A DNA stretch of 64,000 nt from NCBI RefSeq assembly GCF_011386835.1, contig NW_027052931.1, forward strand, positions 31,346 through 95,345, in the 5' to 3' direction. Position numbers and translations under genes: made by a program. This stretch comes from Chrysemys picta bellii (Eukaryota; Chordata; Testudines; Emydidae). Positions 34,094-45,504 of the stretch are shown piece by piece. Numbering within the stretch: position 1 is the first letter of the stretch; each line of letters begins with the position of its first letter. The notes beneath the pieces were generated by a model. That model did not search any database. It was not told the DNA's origin and saw only the letters and a list, made by a program, of their open reading frames with translations.

Positions 34094-35500
34094 CCTCAGT
34101 TGCTTGGTGGTGTGTCCATTCCCAAATCTCTGTCTGTTTGTCTGTCTATTCTGAGAAAGTAAGTTCCTGGGAGCAGCAACCAGCCTCCTTGTTTGGAAAG
34201 CATGTAGTGGGCATCACTGTAAATAAATCATATTGTCCAAATGTTGCAGTTTCTATTCCTGTGTTGCTTTTGAAGCAAATACATTATTTGCAAATGCATA
34301 ATGTGAACAACATCCAGGCAGTGCAAGAGGAGAGAGGAAATGTTACTGTGAGAACCTCTTACTGTGGGCGCTGACAACATGAATGTAGAGTACCATTTAG
34401 GGTGCAGGTTTCTGCAAAGCAATTCCAGGAAGAGGCTTATTTATGTTTGAGGGTTTTTTTAAAATCTGATGCATTTAATAAAATGCAATTGCTCACTGTG
34501 TTGGCTTTTAAAAAACACATTTCCATGTTTTTCCGGGATGTGGGGGGGGAGGAGGGAAACATCCTATTTTGGGAATATGTAGATTCTCTTAATAAAAAAA
34601 AAAAAAAGCAGAACAGCAAAGGTTGCATAACATCCAAGCACAACAGTACTAATACTGTTGCCTGGCAACCAGCAGGAAGTGTGTTGGAGAGCAAGCAGTG
34701 CTCAGATGAATGAACTCTGTTTTCAGCTGGCAAAAGTAGCTCTGCCATTAAACGTGCTCGGCCTGCTTGTATGAAACTTTGTGCTGAAGAGAGGCAAAGG
34801 CGGCACAGTTAGAGAAGGACAAGATTTGCTGGTAACAGTGGCATGGCTGGGGATTCCCTAGCCATACAGCAGAATCACCTAGCCGCTTCCTGCAGTCATA
34901 CAATGCCAGAGAGGAGTCATACAATGCTAGGAGGGCAGCTAGCAGGGCTGGGACACGGTTCAGATTCACCTGTTATCAACGCATCATGCGGACACAAATT
35001 GTGGTGTTAGCCAGTTATGCCTCTAAGCAGTTAGAGGCACAGCACACAGCTGTATGGTGAAGACCTAAGAGGAGCAGCTTGGGGAAATTGACCCTGCTAT
35101 CACAGACAAGAGGATCCATTCAGCAGTGTTCTTCTATCTAAATGGGCCAAAGAGCAGGGAATTCCGTCGTAGCTCCAGAAGTTAGCTTTCCTATGGAATA
35201 TAGTAAAACACGGCACCTATCCACTGACTAGGCAGAGTTGGCATTTTGACCATAAGATTCTGCTGGACAATTTAACAACCCAAAAATGCATATCTTCACC
35301 ATGAAGAAATTATACTGTAAATTAATCTCCTTTTTACGATCTTAAAATCACATATCAACTGAAATCAATCTAAGTATGAAGGGATCCATTGTAATGACCT
35401 ACCCCTCTCTATTAGCTGGGGTGCAGGCTGGGGGAATGGGAATTGAAACGGTGTTCTTTTGGCATCCCCAGCTCTAAGGGAGGCAGGCGCTGATAGTTTG
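34094..35500. other. Unassigned non-coding sequence up to assembly gap
   Basis: No gene recognised. A 13-base poly-A lies near 34593-34605. Confidence 0.4.
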
Positions 35501-36000
35501 NNNNNNNNNNNNNNNNNNNNNNNNNNNNNNNNNNNNNNNNNNNNNNNNNNNNNNNNNNNNNNNNNNNNNNNNNNNNNNNNNNNNNNNNNNNNNNNNNNNN
35601 NNNNNNNNNNNNNNNNNNNNNNNNNNNNNNNNNNNNNNNNNNNNNNNNNNNNNNNNNNNNNNNNNNNNNNNNNNNNNNNNNNNNNNNNNNNNNNNNNNNN
35701 NNNNNNNNNNNNNNNNNNNNNNNNNNNNNNNNNNNNNNNNNNNNNNNNNNNNNNNNNNNNNNNNNNNNNNNNNNNNNNNNNNNNNNNNNNNNNNNNNNNN
35801 NNNNNNNNNNNNNNNNNNNNNNNNNNNNNNNNNNNNNNNNNNNNNNNNNNNNNNNNNNNNNNNNNNNNNNNNNNNNNNNNNNNNNNNNNNNNNNNNNNNN
35901 NNNNNNNNNNNNNNNNNNNNNNNNNNNNNNNNNNNNNNNNNNNNNNNNNNNNNNNNNNNNNNNNNNNNNNNNNNNNNNNNNNNNNNNNNNNNNNNNNNNN
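35501..36000. other. Assembly gap (500 N)
   Basis: Exactly 500 undetermined bases, a conventional scaffold placeholder. Real length unknown. Frames that run through it are artefacts. Confidence 0.99.
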
Positions 36001-38554
36001 GGAAATTAACCATACCCACTGCTTACTCTTCTTAAATCTATACTTTAATCTCAATGGCATGACCAGTGAGCAAATTTAATTTTACCAGTTTCCCTGAAAA
36101 ATCATATGGCTAATTTTGAAGAACTGCACCTTTCTCCATTTCACACATTAAATGAGCTTATAATGCTGAGATACTCTATACCCATACTTTAATCTGGATA
36201 TTTCTCAGATCTGCCTCCAGTTTTTTTCTTTCTTCAACTCTTCATTGTATTTTTCTTGGAGTTCTTCAAACTTAGACTCTACAAATTGACAATGAATATT
36301 TGCTAATAATCTGGTTCATTTTATACATAATATCTTTCCTATTCCATTTCTTATGTCTAATATTAGACAAGGGTGATAAAAGCAACAGCTCTCATTAATC
36401 TGTAGTGATATATTAAGAAAACGACTCAAAGGGAGTTCTAAAACCAATAAAACTGAATAATTCAGGGACTGAAACCTGAGATCTGGAACTCAGTGCAACA
36501 ATGAAAATGCAACCACTAGACTCAGGGACCAATACCAGGGGTACAAATGTATATTGTAATATGGCCTGAATGAAGAATTTTTTCCCACCGTCCCCCTGGC
36601 ATTAACATTCGTTTGTAACATGACTGAAAAATCAGGCATTGAGATTCAAAGGAGCTTAAAAAGAAAAGTCAGTGGGAGTTGGATACCTAACTTCTTGCTA
36701 ATGGGACTCACCACACATTTGAAAACTCAGCCTAAAGTCACATCACTCAGATTCCTATCTTGCTTCTCTCCACTTCCTTCATAACTGTAGCAGCCACTTT
36801 CTCAAGGAACACCATAGCCAGAATGTTTTGCATCTTCTGAAAGCATCTGAAATCTCAGCTTTCAAATGAGAACAAGGACTGATCTCCAACTCCAGTTAGT
36901 CAGGTAGCCAAATGCAAGTCAAATGGCAGTACCTTGTTTTAGTGTCCATGAAATTTGTGTGTTTTGTTTTGTATTGTAGATTCTGAATTTCACAACCCTA
37001 AACTCAAGCCAATTGTGCGATGGTACATTGTCACTGGTAAGCATTTTGAACTCTGAGCACTTACTCCTAAATCCCTCAAGCCCCCGATTCGCCAGCCAGC
37101 GAAACTGAATTTCAATTGTTTTTAATGAAAACTTCACCTGAATATTTTGTTCTAGAACATAATTAGTTAGGATGTACATATGTTATGTCCATATTAGTAT
37201 CTGCATTTGTACCTCCCCTGAATCAAGACAAAGCATATTCTCGGACTCATAAAGCATGCTCACTTAAATTCCTACATATTCACTCATGGGAATTAATTTT
37301 CAAATATTGGAAAATTACAGACATTGGCAGATTATAAGCCAAACAATTCACCTTTTGTTTTCTTTTATGCTTTCTGGAGTGACATGTACTTTCAAAGGAA
37401 TTTACATTTTATTCAATTGCATACTAGACACGGTGGGTGGGGGGGTTACCATTGTGATTTTGATTTGGTGTTAAAGGAGCAGCAAAATTCTTCTGTGGTG
37501 TACTCCTAAATGATAAGTCTCCTGTAATCAATGTTTGCTAACTTCTTTCAAGTTCAGATTTGTACCTGTTTAAAAGAGAATTGGAAGTGCAATTAATTAG
37601 TTACAGAAACAAATAGGGCCCAATCATACATTTTTAAGAGCCCCAAATGCACATTGAATGGCAATTTTGGTTCCTCAAGAAATATAAAATTAGGCATAAT
37701 AAAGATATATCACTAAAAATATGATTCTAGATGACAATACGACACCTTCAAATAAATATTGGAATCTGTACTTTCACTTCTAGTGATATTGGGTTGTTGT
37801 TTAAATTTGTTCTTATATGAAAGAGACAGTTTGTTTATATTTTATATATACACTCAAGGTTTGATATTTCAGAAGAGTGAAAACTAAAAGAATTATACAC
37901 AAAAAGGACACATGGATGAACAGCAATTACAATGATTATCCAGTCACAGCTCTGATAAAGCTCCCTCTGCTGGACATTCACAAGACTGCTGTGTTTGGGT
38001 CCCAATATGCTTGATTTGTGCTCTTAAGCTACCCTTGGCCTGAATAGGCTGCAGCAACTGCCTTTTCCCTTGGCTTCTCTGGTACACTTCCAGGGCAGAG
38101 GCTCCTAATTCCACTTCCCAGAAATAGGACCAGACGACCTAGCTGTCTCAAGCACCCAGGCCAGCACTGACCCCGCAGACTGAAACACACCCTTTTCCCA
38201 AAGCTTCAACATTGTGGGCACTCTGGGTACACAGTTCACCTCTTCAATGATATGTAGTAGTTGAACACAGACACACAGACTTTACAAGGGTTCCCAAAAA
38301 CCACTCTCTGTTGGAAAGCACAATAAGTATACAGATCTGGACAAAAAAATAATAAAACCCTATACGCAATTCCCTGCCTCAATTTCCTCACCACTCTTGG
38401 AGCATAGCATTGAATTGTATTGGCAAAAACATGCTGCACTCTGGATAGGCATTCTAGTGTTACATTCCCAAAGACTCAGCATTCAAAGACTCAACTGAGT
38501 CTAACTGGAAAATAAATGCAGAGGCTATTCATGGAACAACCACATTTGGTGGAG
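36001..38554. other. Unassigned non-coding sequence
   Basis: AT-rich intronic-type DNA. I looked in particular for the next CENPF exons on the minus strand and for KCNK2 exon 3 and saw neither. Confidence 0.45.
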
Positions 38555-38559
38555 TGGGA

Positions 38560-39345
38560 GTTTTGAGCCTGTCTAATGAGTGGTGGGACAATCAGTGGTT
38601 CTAGAACTTTTAGAGGCAGAAGTTCATTCCTAGAGTTGCATGCTCAGCTCACCCCACTCCCCCAGCACAGAAACAGCAAGGCGAGAGCTGCCCTTACAGT
38701 GGGGAAACAAGTGGTGATTGCCCTATGGAATCTTACACCACCAGTTTGCTATCAATTAGTGGGGTAATCAATTTGGTGTTACAAAAAAAGATCAATGGTA
38801 AGGACACTCATCACTGAGGTATGCAAGACAAAAAAGCATCCCCATTCTGTGCTCCCCCTTCCCAGCTTCTGAGCATATTAAAAAAAAGGTACCTTCAAAA
38901 TTTATGCAGGCTTTGGTAGGTCAGAAGGGACACGTTACTGACAAACACTGGCTGGTTCAGAGAAATTCAGGACAACCACGGCTTTAGAAACACTGTGCTT
39001 TTTGACATATTGAAAGCAGACTCCCCACTCCATCCAACTGGAATTAATGACATTTCTGTGCCAATCATAGTTTATGGAAACTGCCTACCTTTAATTCTCT
39101 GGCTTAAGAAATCATATACTAGCAAGCTAGACAGAAACAAGGAAAGATTTGACTCTCACCTGTGCAGCTGAAGAAGGAATGTGAAGTGGGCAGAGTTGGA
39201 AGACAACAGGATAGGTGGAGGGGTCTCATGCCAAAGCTCCATATCAACAAGTAAAACATTCTCAGTTCTTATGCAATGTACCGCATGCAGCACTATCTGA
39301 GAGACCCTATTGCCAGGGTGGATGAATGAGGTGGACGGGCTGGAT
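38560..39345 (+). pseudogene. Relic of a Harbinger DDE transposase
   Basis: Translated in shifting frames, the segment is collinear with the intact transposase at 32408-33793. Matching pieces include NEWWDNQW (38574-38597 region), 'KARAALTVGKQVVIALWNL' (near 38675), 'NTVLFDILK' (near 38990), 'ISVPIIVYGNCLPLILWLKK' (near 39055) and 'SKLDRNKERF' (near 39125). The second catalytic aspartate (GDPAY) has become YGNCL. Stops and indels interrupt it repeatedly. It is far more diverged than the intact copy, indicating an older invasion on the opposite strand. No TIRs found. Confidence 0.7.
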
Positions 39346-39741
39346 CTAAAATAGACTAGCTAACAGTTGCATTGCTAACACAGTTCAGTTAAAGGAAGCC
39401 TTAAAAGCTTACTTCGACAGTAGGTAATGGCCTAATCCTGTTTCTATGAAACTATTAATAGAACAGGTGTGTTTTCTGTGATATACATTACTTTTAAGGA
39501 ATTTGTTATTGAAGTATGGAAAATGACTGGACTAATTGACAGTTATTTCAATCAGCATAGTACAGGTGGTGTATTTCTAGACTCAATAAAGGCTAGCACT
39601 TCTGTAATATACATGCATTGACTTTTTTTTTCCTTTTTTTTTAAGAGGTATGGAAGCCTTTCTGGTTATATTACTTTCTAGCACCGCAATACCAAAAAGT
39701 CACAATAAAGTTGCACCAACTTTCAAGTATGTACGTTATTT

Positions 39742-42013
39742 AGACCGAGCTGGATGAGCGACCGACTCAAAGGGGCGATTAGGAAAAAACAGAAAGCGTA
39801 CAAAGAGTGGAAGAGGGGAGGGATCAGTAAGGAAATGTACCAAAGTGAAGTCAGAGAATGTAGAGATAGAGTGAGAAAGGCCAAAGGCCGTGTAGAGTTG
39901 GACCTAGCGAGGGGAATTAAAAGCAATAGTAAGAGGTTTTACAGTCACATAAACAGGAAGAAAGCAAAGAAAGAAGAAGTGGGACCGCTGAAGACTATTG
40001 CCGGAGAGGAGATTAAAGACAATCTAGGCATGGCGCAATATCTCAATGAATATTTTGCGTCGGTGTTTAATGAGGCCAATGAAGGGATTAGGGATACTAG
40101 CACCATTACAGAGGGGCGTTCGGGATGGGGTATTACCGTAACCGAGGTAGAAACAAAACTTGAACGCCTTAATGGGGCTAAGTCGGGAGGACCGGACGAT
40201 CTTCATCCGAGAATATTGAAGGAATTGGCGCGGGAAATAGCAGGCCCGTTAGCGATAATATTTAATGAATCTGTAAACTCGGGGGTGGTCCCGTTAGACT
40301 GGAGAATAGCTAATGTGGTTCCTATTTTCAAAAAAGGGAAAAAAAGTGATCCGGGTAACTACAGGCCTGTTAGTTTAACATCTGTAGTGTGCAAGGTGTT
40401 AGAGAAAATTTTGAAGGAGAAACTAGTTGAGGACCTGGAGGGTAGTGGCAATTGCGATAATTTACAACATGGTTTTACGAAGGGCAGATCGTGCCAAACG
40501 AATCTGATCTCCTTCTTTGAGAAAGTAACGGATTTATTAGATAAGGGAAATGCGGTGGACCTAATATACCTGGATTTCAGTAAAGCGTTTGATACTGTAC
40601 CCCATGAGGAACTATTGGTTAAACTGAAAAACATGGGGATCGATATTAAAATCCAGAGATGGATTAGGAATTGGTTAATGGGGAGAATGCAGCGGGTCGT
40701 ATTGAAGGGTGAACTGTCAGGTTGGAGGGAGGTTACCAGTGGAGTTCCCCAAGGTTCGGTTTTGGGACCCATTTTATTTAATCTATTTATAACTGACCTC
40801 GGAACCGATTGCAGGAGTAGGCTGGTAAAGTTTGCGGATGATACGAAGGTGGGAGGCGTTGTAAATTCGGAAGAGGATAGGGATATCCTGCAGGGAGACT
40901 TGAATGAGCTTGTGAATTGGAGTGTCAGAAACAGGATGAAATTTAATAGTGAAAAGTGTAAGGTGATGCATTTGGGGATGACCAATAACAATTTTAGTTA
41001 CAAGATGGGGACGCATTGGTTAGAAGTAACGGAAGAGGAGAAGGACCTAGGGGTCCTTGTGGACCGCAGGATGACTATGAGTCGACAGTGTGACGTGGCG
41101 GTGAAAAAAGCCAATGCTGTCTTGGGATGCATTAGGCGAGGTATATCTAGTAGGGATAAGGAGGTCCTGCTTCCGTTGTACAAGGCGCTGGTGAGACCTC
41201 ATTTGGAGTACTGTGTGCAGTTTTGGTCTCCCATGTTTAAAAAAGATGAACTTAAACTGGAACGGGTGCAGAGAAGGGCCACTAGGATGATCAGAGGAAT
41301 GGAAAACCTGTCGTATGAAAGGAGACTAGAGGAGCTTGGGTTGTTTAGTCTGACAAAGCGAAGGCTGAGGGGGGATATGATTGCTATCTTTAAATATATT
41401 AGAGGGATTAATACAAGGGAGGGAGATGAATTATTCCAGCTAAGTACTAACGTGGACACGAGAACGAATGGATATAAACTGGCCGTGGGGAAGTTCAGGC
41501 TTGAAATTAGACGAAGGTTTCTGACCGTTAGAGGGGTGAAATATTGGAACGGCCTTCCGAGGGAAACGGTGGGGGCGAGGGATTTGTCTGGCTTTAAGAT
41601 TAAGTTAGATAAGTTTATGGAGGGAATGGTTTAATGGTAAAACATAGCTGTCAAGGAAAACCAAGCAATGGTAGGTAAATAGCATAATGGCTAAAAGGGG
41701 TCAGAATGGAGACTCTTGCCTATATGCTCGGGGTCTTACTGATCGCCATATTTGGGGTCGGGAAGGAATTTTCCTCCAGGGCAGATTGGCTGAGCCGCTG
41801 GAGGTTTTTCGCCTTCCTCCGCAGCATGGGGCAGGGATCTCTAGCAGGAGGGTCTCTGCCGATTGAGGTCACTAATAACAGGATTGGGGACTTCAGCAGC
41901 AGAGTCCAGGGAAGGGGCGGGGACGGTTTTATGGCCTGCAGCGTGCAGGGGGTCAGACCAGATGATCATAATGGTCCCTTCTGACCTTAAAGTCTATGAG
42001 TCTATGAGTCTAT
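39742..42013 (+). mobile_element. 5'-truncated CR1 LINE with open RT frame
   Basis: It starts inside ORF2 just upstream of 'PSWMSDRLKG', so the endonuclease domain and ORF1 are missing. It runs through the complete RT region and a 3' UTR ending 'gatgatcataatggtccctt' and tandem 'tctatgag' octamers, the CR1 tail signature. The unbroken reading frame indicates a young insertion. Confidence 0.9.
39754..41634 (+). CDS. CR1 ORF2 reverse transcriptase (C-terminal 626 residues)
   Basis: The frame is open across 626 codons with no stop or shift. RT blocks appear in order: 'GPDDLHPRILKELA' (about 146-160), 'NYRPVSLTSV' (202-211), 'YLDFSKAFDTVPH' with the first catalytic Asp (272-284), 'GVPQGSVLGPILFNLFI' (330-346) and 'FADDTKVGG' with the catalytic DD (360-368). 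The C-terminal part has '[16 protein letters not shown]' and 'RRATRMI', the CR1-type connection region. Reverse transcriptase normally copies LINE RNA at a nicked target. The N-terminal AP endonuclease is absent because of 5' truncation, so this copy cannot retrotranspose by itself. The frame is open upstream of the first ATG, so that ATG is not a biological start. Confidence 0.9.
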   Translation: MSDRLKGAIRKKQKAYKEWKRGGISKEMYQSEVRECRDRVRKAKGRVELDLARGIKSNSKRFYSHINRKKAKKEEVGPLKTIAGEEIKDNLGMAQYLNEYFASVFNEANEGIRDTSTITEGRSGWGITVTEVETKLERLNGAKSGGPDDLHPRILKELAREIAGPLAIIFNESVNSGVVPLDWRIANVVPIFKKGKKSDPGNYRPVSLTSVVCKVLEKILKEKLVEDLEGSGNCDNLQHGFTKGRSCQTNLISFFEKVTDLLDKGNAVDLIYLDFSKAFDTVPHEELLVKLKNMGIDIKIQRWIRNWLMGRMQRVVLKGELSGWREVTSGVPQGSVLGPILFNLFITDLGTDCRSRLVKFADDTKVGGVVNSEEDRDILQGDLNELVNWSVRNRMKFNSEKCKVMHLGMTNNNFSYKMGTHWLEVTEEEKDLGVLVDRRMTMSRQCDVAVKKANAVLGCIRRGISSRDKEVLLPLYKALVRPHLEYCVQFWSPMFKKDELKLERVQRRATRMIRGMENLSYERRLEELGLFSLTKRRLRGDMIAIFKYIRGINTREGDELFQLSTNVDTRTNGYKLAVGKFRLEIRRRFLTVRGVKYWNGLPRETVGARDLSGFKIKLDKFMEGMV

Positions 42014-43599
42014 TACCACCACGGCATGCTAGACATACAAAAAAAAAAAAAGATAACTTATAATTGACTTTACTAGCTATATAATTTGACTAGGTACAAG
42101 TACAACACGCAGCCTGGATGTCAGTGCATCACAGATGACTGTACGTGTAATCAAAGTTCTTTGTTCCCTGACAAGTTGTCCATGGGAGTAGAAAACACCA
42201 GGAACTGACACAAGGGGATGAGGTGTCTATATCCCTGCCAACACCCCATATTTATCCGTGCTTTGGAGTGGGTGAACTAATGCAGTGGGTGAACTAATGC
42301 AGTGAGATTCTTAATCAATAATTGATCAACAATTCATTTGAGCAGCTGGGTCAGCAGCAGCAGCATTTATTTTTGATTTTTGTCCTCCCTCTACCCCTTC
42401 AGCAGCTGTTCACACCCCTGCCTCATTGCCCTTGCATTTCACTTTTAGACCTGCATAACCTCACAGAGCATGTCCTTCTCTGTGCGCTTCCTCTTGGCTC
42501 TGACAGTGACCAGACAGCTGTGGAGGTGTTAGGGAGAATCTTGAGGAGAGCCCCACTATCAAGGTTAGCGATAAACACAGAACTGTTAGGTGGAAAGGAA
42601 GGGAGGCAGCCTTCCCTGACATAACTGTCGCAGCTACTCAGATTTTCCCACCCTGTACAGCATAACTATGTGGATTGCCTCCAAATTACTAAGGCATAAT
42701 GAGTGCTAGACCTTACATGAAGAGTAGATCAGGATTTCTTAACCCAATGCCTTGGGGAGGGGAGGGGGTTCATTCTGATATAGAAAAAGGATAGTATTTC
42801 ATCAAGACAACTGCACTTATTTCAGGAAGTCATGCTCCTTGATGAGCCCAAAGTGACAAAGAAAGAGCTGTTTAAGAGGTCTTAGTCTGCCCATGGAAGT
42901 ATGCAGTCATGCTGTTTTCTGCAATGATCCCCCTCAGAGGTCCTGGAAAAGTGGCACGGGGATGTGCCATATCACGGTGGGCTGGCCAAAGCGTATCTTC
43001 AACATAATGTTTGGGCAAGTCTTACATACTACTCACTGAAAAAAAGTTCTGTGAAATTGTGCCCACAAACCAGAAAGCTTTGTGTGTAAAAATTAACAGG
43101 CTGCTCTGTCTGTAGCTCAAAGTACCGCAAGACACCAACTGATGGAGTGCCAACTCATGTGTGTTTACTTGCTTCCGTTCTCGGCCTCTGCTATTGATGC
43201 AGTTAGAACCTTCCCAGTAAAAATCGTTTTCAATCGTTTATTTAAGGCGATAATCACTTTCACCTACCATAATCTCCCTTCACCCAAGGAGGAAACATAT
43301 TGGTGCGTGTCATGGCTAGGTATGAAATAGCCCCTGGCTGTCACCCGCCTTGCTGTATCCCTCCTTGTTGTCCCCCTCCTGGTCAGGGCCAGATACCTCT
43401 TGTTCATCCATTGCTCCAGGGAGGGATTTCTTTCTCCTCACCAGAACACACAGAGTATCTACAGAGTTAAAAGGAGGAGGTAAGGTCCTTCCAGAATATA
43501 GCACCCAGCTCACTATGACAGAGGTCATGTAATATGTAGCAGGGAACAGGAACAGGTGTCGCTGTGAAGAAACACGCTGGCATATAAAAGTGAGGTAAG
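42014..43599. other. Unassigned non-coding sequence
   Basis: No gene recognised. A perfect 17-bp direct duplication ('gcagtgggtgaactaat') lies at about 42270-42303. Confidence 0.4.
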
Positions 43600-44016
43600 G
43601 ACAACTTCCAGGTCGCTGCAGAAGCGCGGGCGCCGCTTCTCCCCCTCCCTCCCAGGCGCCCAAGCCTGGGAGGGAGGGGGAGGAGCGGCGTGCGAAATGG
43701 CCGCTTGGGATCTCCCCCTTCCTCCCAGGTTTGAGAGCCTGGGAGGGAGGGGGAGATCCCGGGCCGCCGCGGCGTGCAAAACAGCTGATTCGCGCGCCGC
43801 TGCTTCCCCTCCCTCCCAGGTTTGAGAGCCTGGGAGGAAGGGCAAGTAGCGGCGCGCGAATCAGCTGTTTCGCACGCCATGGCAACGGGAGCGGAGGTGA
43901 GCTAGGGCAACCGGGGCACCTTTTTAGGGGCGGCATTCTGGCGCCGGCCATGCTGCCCCTAAAAATGTGCCACCCCAAGCACCAGCTTGTTTTGCTGGTG
44001 CCTAGAGCCGGCCCTG
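43600..44016 (-). mobile_element. GC-rich hAT-like element with internal palindromes
   Basis: The right end 'gtgcctagagccggccctg' is the same terminal sequence as the hAT element at 44508-44947. The interior has several perfect foldbacks built from 'ctccctcccagg' and 'cctgggagggag' and from 'gaatcagctgtttcg'/'aaacagctgattcg'. The left end is not clear, and no target duplication could be assigned. Confidence 0.5.
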
Positions 44017-45052
44017 GTGGGAAGGCCATTGTTAAGCAGATGGTCAAGAAGGGAGGAACGAAGACACTTATCAAGATTTGTTGATGCCAAAGAACCATCA
44101 ACACGTATCCATGATTGAGGAAGGGCAAATTGACAACCCTGAGGTGAAGGCTGGCACCCCTAAGGACAACTGTTTAAATCGGAACCAGGACAGGATGACT
44201 CTCTTGGAGGTGTATTGGAATGTTTACATCAAAAGATACACCAATTAAGAAGTAACCCGGTCACAAAGTGACACAGCAAAATCCATAGACTTCAACAAAG
44301 AAAAAGGACTATAAGAACAGGGTGCTTGGCCATAAGACTTTGGGGGTTCGTCTTGCCACACTCCCGGAGCATTGGATCGCAACCGACAGAGCCCTGCTCC
44401 CCTCTGCGACCAATCTGGCTGGCCACTAGATTGATCCAGACTCTGGACTGATAACTATAAACATCAACTGGCAGGACTGTGTGCACAGTATGTGTGTGTG
44501 TGAGAGACAGGGCCGGCTCCAGGCACTAGTCGAGCAAGCTGGTGCTTGGGGCGGCAGCTAGTAGGAGGCGGCATTCGGCCCAATCGTAGGGCGGCACGGC
44601 TGCTTTTTTGTTTGTTTGTTTGTTCCGTTCCGGCCGCTGTGTAGGGGGCGGCGGCGCAGAGGACGGGAGCGCCCTGCAGCAAGCCCAGCAGGGCAGTCCG
44701 CGTCCTTCCCTCCCAGCCGACCGGAGCGGTGCGGAGCCTCCCAGCAGGGGGCATGGCGGGAGGGGCCGTGTGGCAGCGCCCCGCTGAAGCCCTGGCCACC
44801 CCCCTTCTCTCTCTCCCCCCCCGCCCCCTCCCCCTGCCCCTGCTAGCAAGGGCAGGAGTCCCCCTGTACCCTGGCTCTGGCTGTGCCGCAGGTTTTTTTT
44901 GTTTTTGTTTTTTGCTTGGGGCAGCCAGAAAGCCAGAGCCGGCCCCGGTGAGAGAGATTGAAAAGCATATGCTAACTGTTGTAGTCTCAATAAATGCGGC
45001 GTGCTGCCTTCTTCCCTATAACGATCCCTTGTGCTTCTTATAAGTATAACAA
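44017..45052 (+). mobile_element. LTR-like retroelement sequence split by a hAT insertion
   Basis: After removing the hAT element at 44508-44947, the remaining sequence reads continuously from 'ggaacgaagacacttatc' to 'ctcaataaatgcggcg' and 'cttataagtataaca'. An aataaa signal near 44989 and the terminal ACA are LTR-like. No coding region remains. Left edge and family uncertain. Confidence 0.4.
44508..44947. mobile_element. hAT-type non-autonomous element
   Basis: It starts 'cagggccggctcc' and ends 'gagccggccccg', a TIR with one mismatch, flanked by the perfect 8-bp duplication gtgagaga (44500-44507 and 44948-44955). It is GC-rich with no transposase frame. It sits inside the LTR-like sequence, so it is the younger insertion. 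Confidence 0.85.
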
Positions 45053-45258
45053 TGTGGGACTCAGGAACCTTGTTTTAGGCACCCAGGTTTGAAAATTTTG
45101 GCCACAAACTCAAACGTCTATTTAAATATGGAGTACATTTAAAGTAAGATAAAGTGGACAAAGACAGTAATTTGACAGTCATTTACATGTCTAAGCAAAA
45201 TAATACTTAAATGGGATAACAGCCACACTTCAGTTAAAGCAGAACAGTTTGGTCTCAC

Positions 45259-45456
45259 CTTTTAAGTTCTTGTTCTAGTCTTTCAATTTGTTTCTTGCTT
45301 GAAGTTAGTTGTCCCGCTTGATAATTAACTTGTGATTCTTTTACTTGAAGGTCACATGAAATTTTATGCTTTGTTTTCTCAAGATTATCACACAATTCCA
45401 TCAAGCTCTGGTTTTCTCTTTTTAGTGTTGCTCCTTCATTTTTTTCCATTTTCAAC
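45259..45456 (-). pseudogene. CENPF: CENPF exon 3-like fragment, broken
   Basis: The minus-strand frame encodes a coiled-coil segment closely matching the N-terminus of centromere protein F (ENQSLMELCDNLEKTKHKIS ... VKESQVN ... KKQIERLEQELKR). CENP-F is a large kinetochore and nuclear-matrix protein of dividing cells. The donor is intact (aaaag|gtgaga). The 5' side is not: the bases before the expected exon start are 'ttcg', so the acceptor AG is absent, and the exon is 198 nt where frame requires 197. The extra base lies in 'aatggaaaaaaatg' and shifts frame. No following exon is found to 36 kb. With the damaged partner at 47812-47972, this is best read as a decayed duplicate. An assembly indel could explain the frame change but not easily the lost AG. 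Confidence 0.75.
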
Positions 45457-45478
45457 CGAATTTAATTAGTCAATTATA

Positions 45479-45504
45479 ATTATATATATATATATATATA
45501 TATA
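45479..45504. repeat. (AT)n microsatellite
   Basis: About 12 AT dinucleotides, lying just upstream (minus strand) of the CENPF-like exon where a polypyrimidine tract and acceptor would be expected. Confidence 0.9.

Noticed and set aside
35365..36079. Several long open frames
   Set aside because: They run through the N gap, where no stop can occur.
40359..41459. Minus-strand frames of 60-210 codons
   Set aside because: Antisense shadows of the CR1 reverse transcriptase.
43316..44128. 270-codon minus-strand frame
   Set aside because: Crosses palindromic GC-rich hAT-like DNA and its borders; proline/serine/glycine-rich in every frame.
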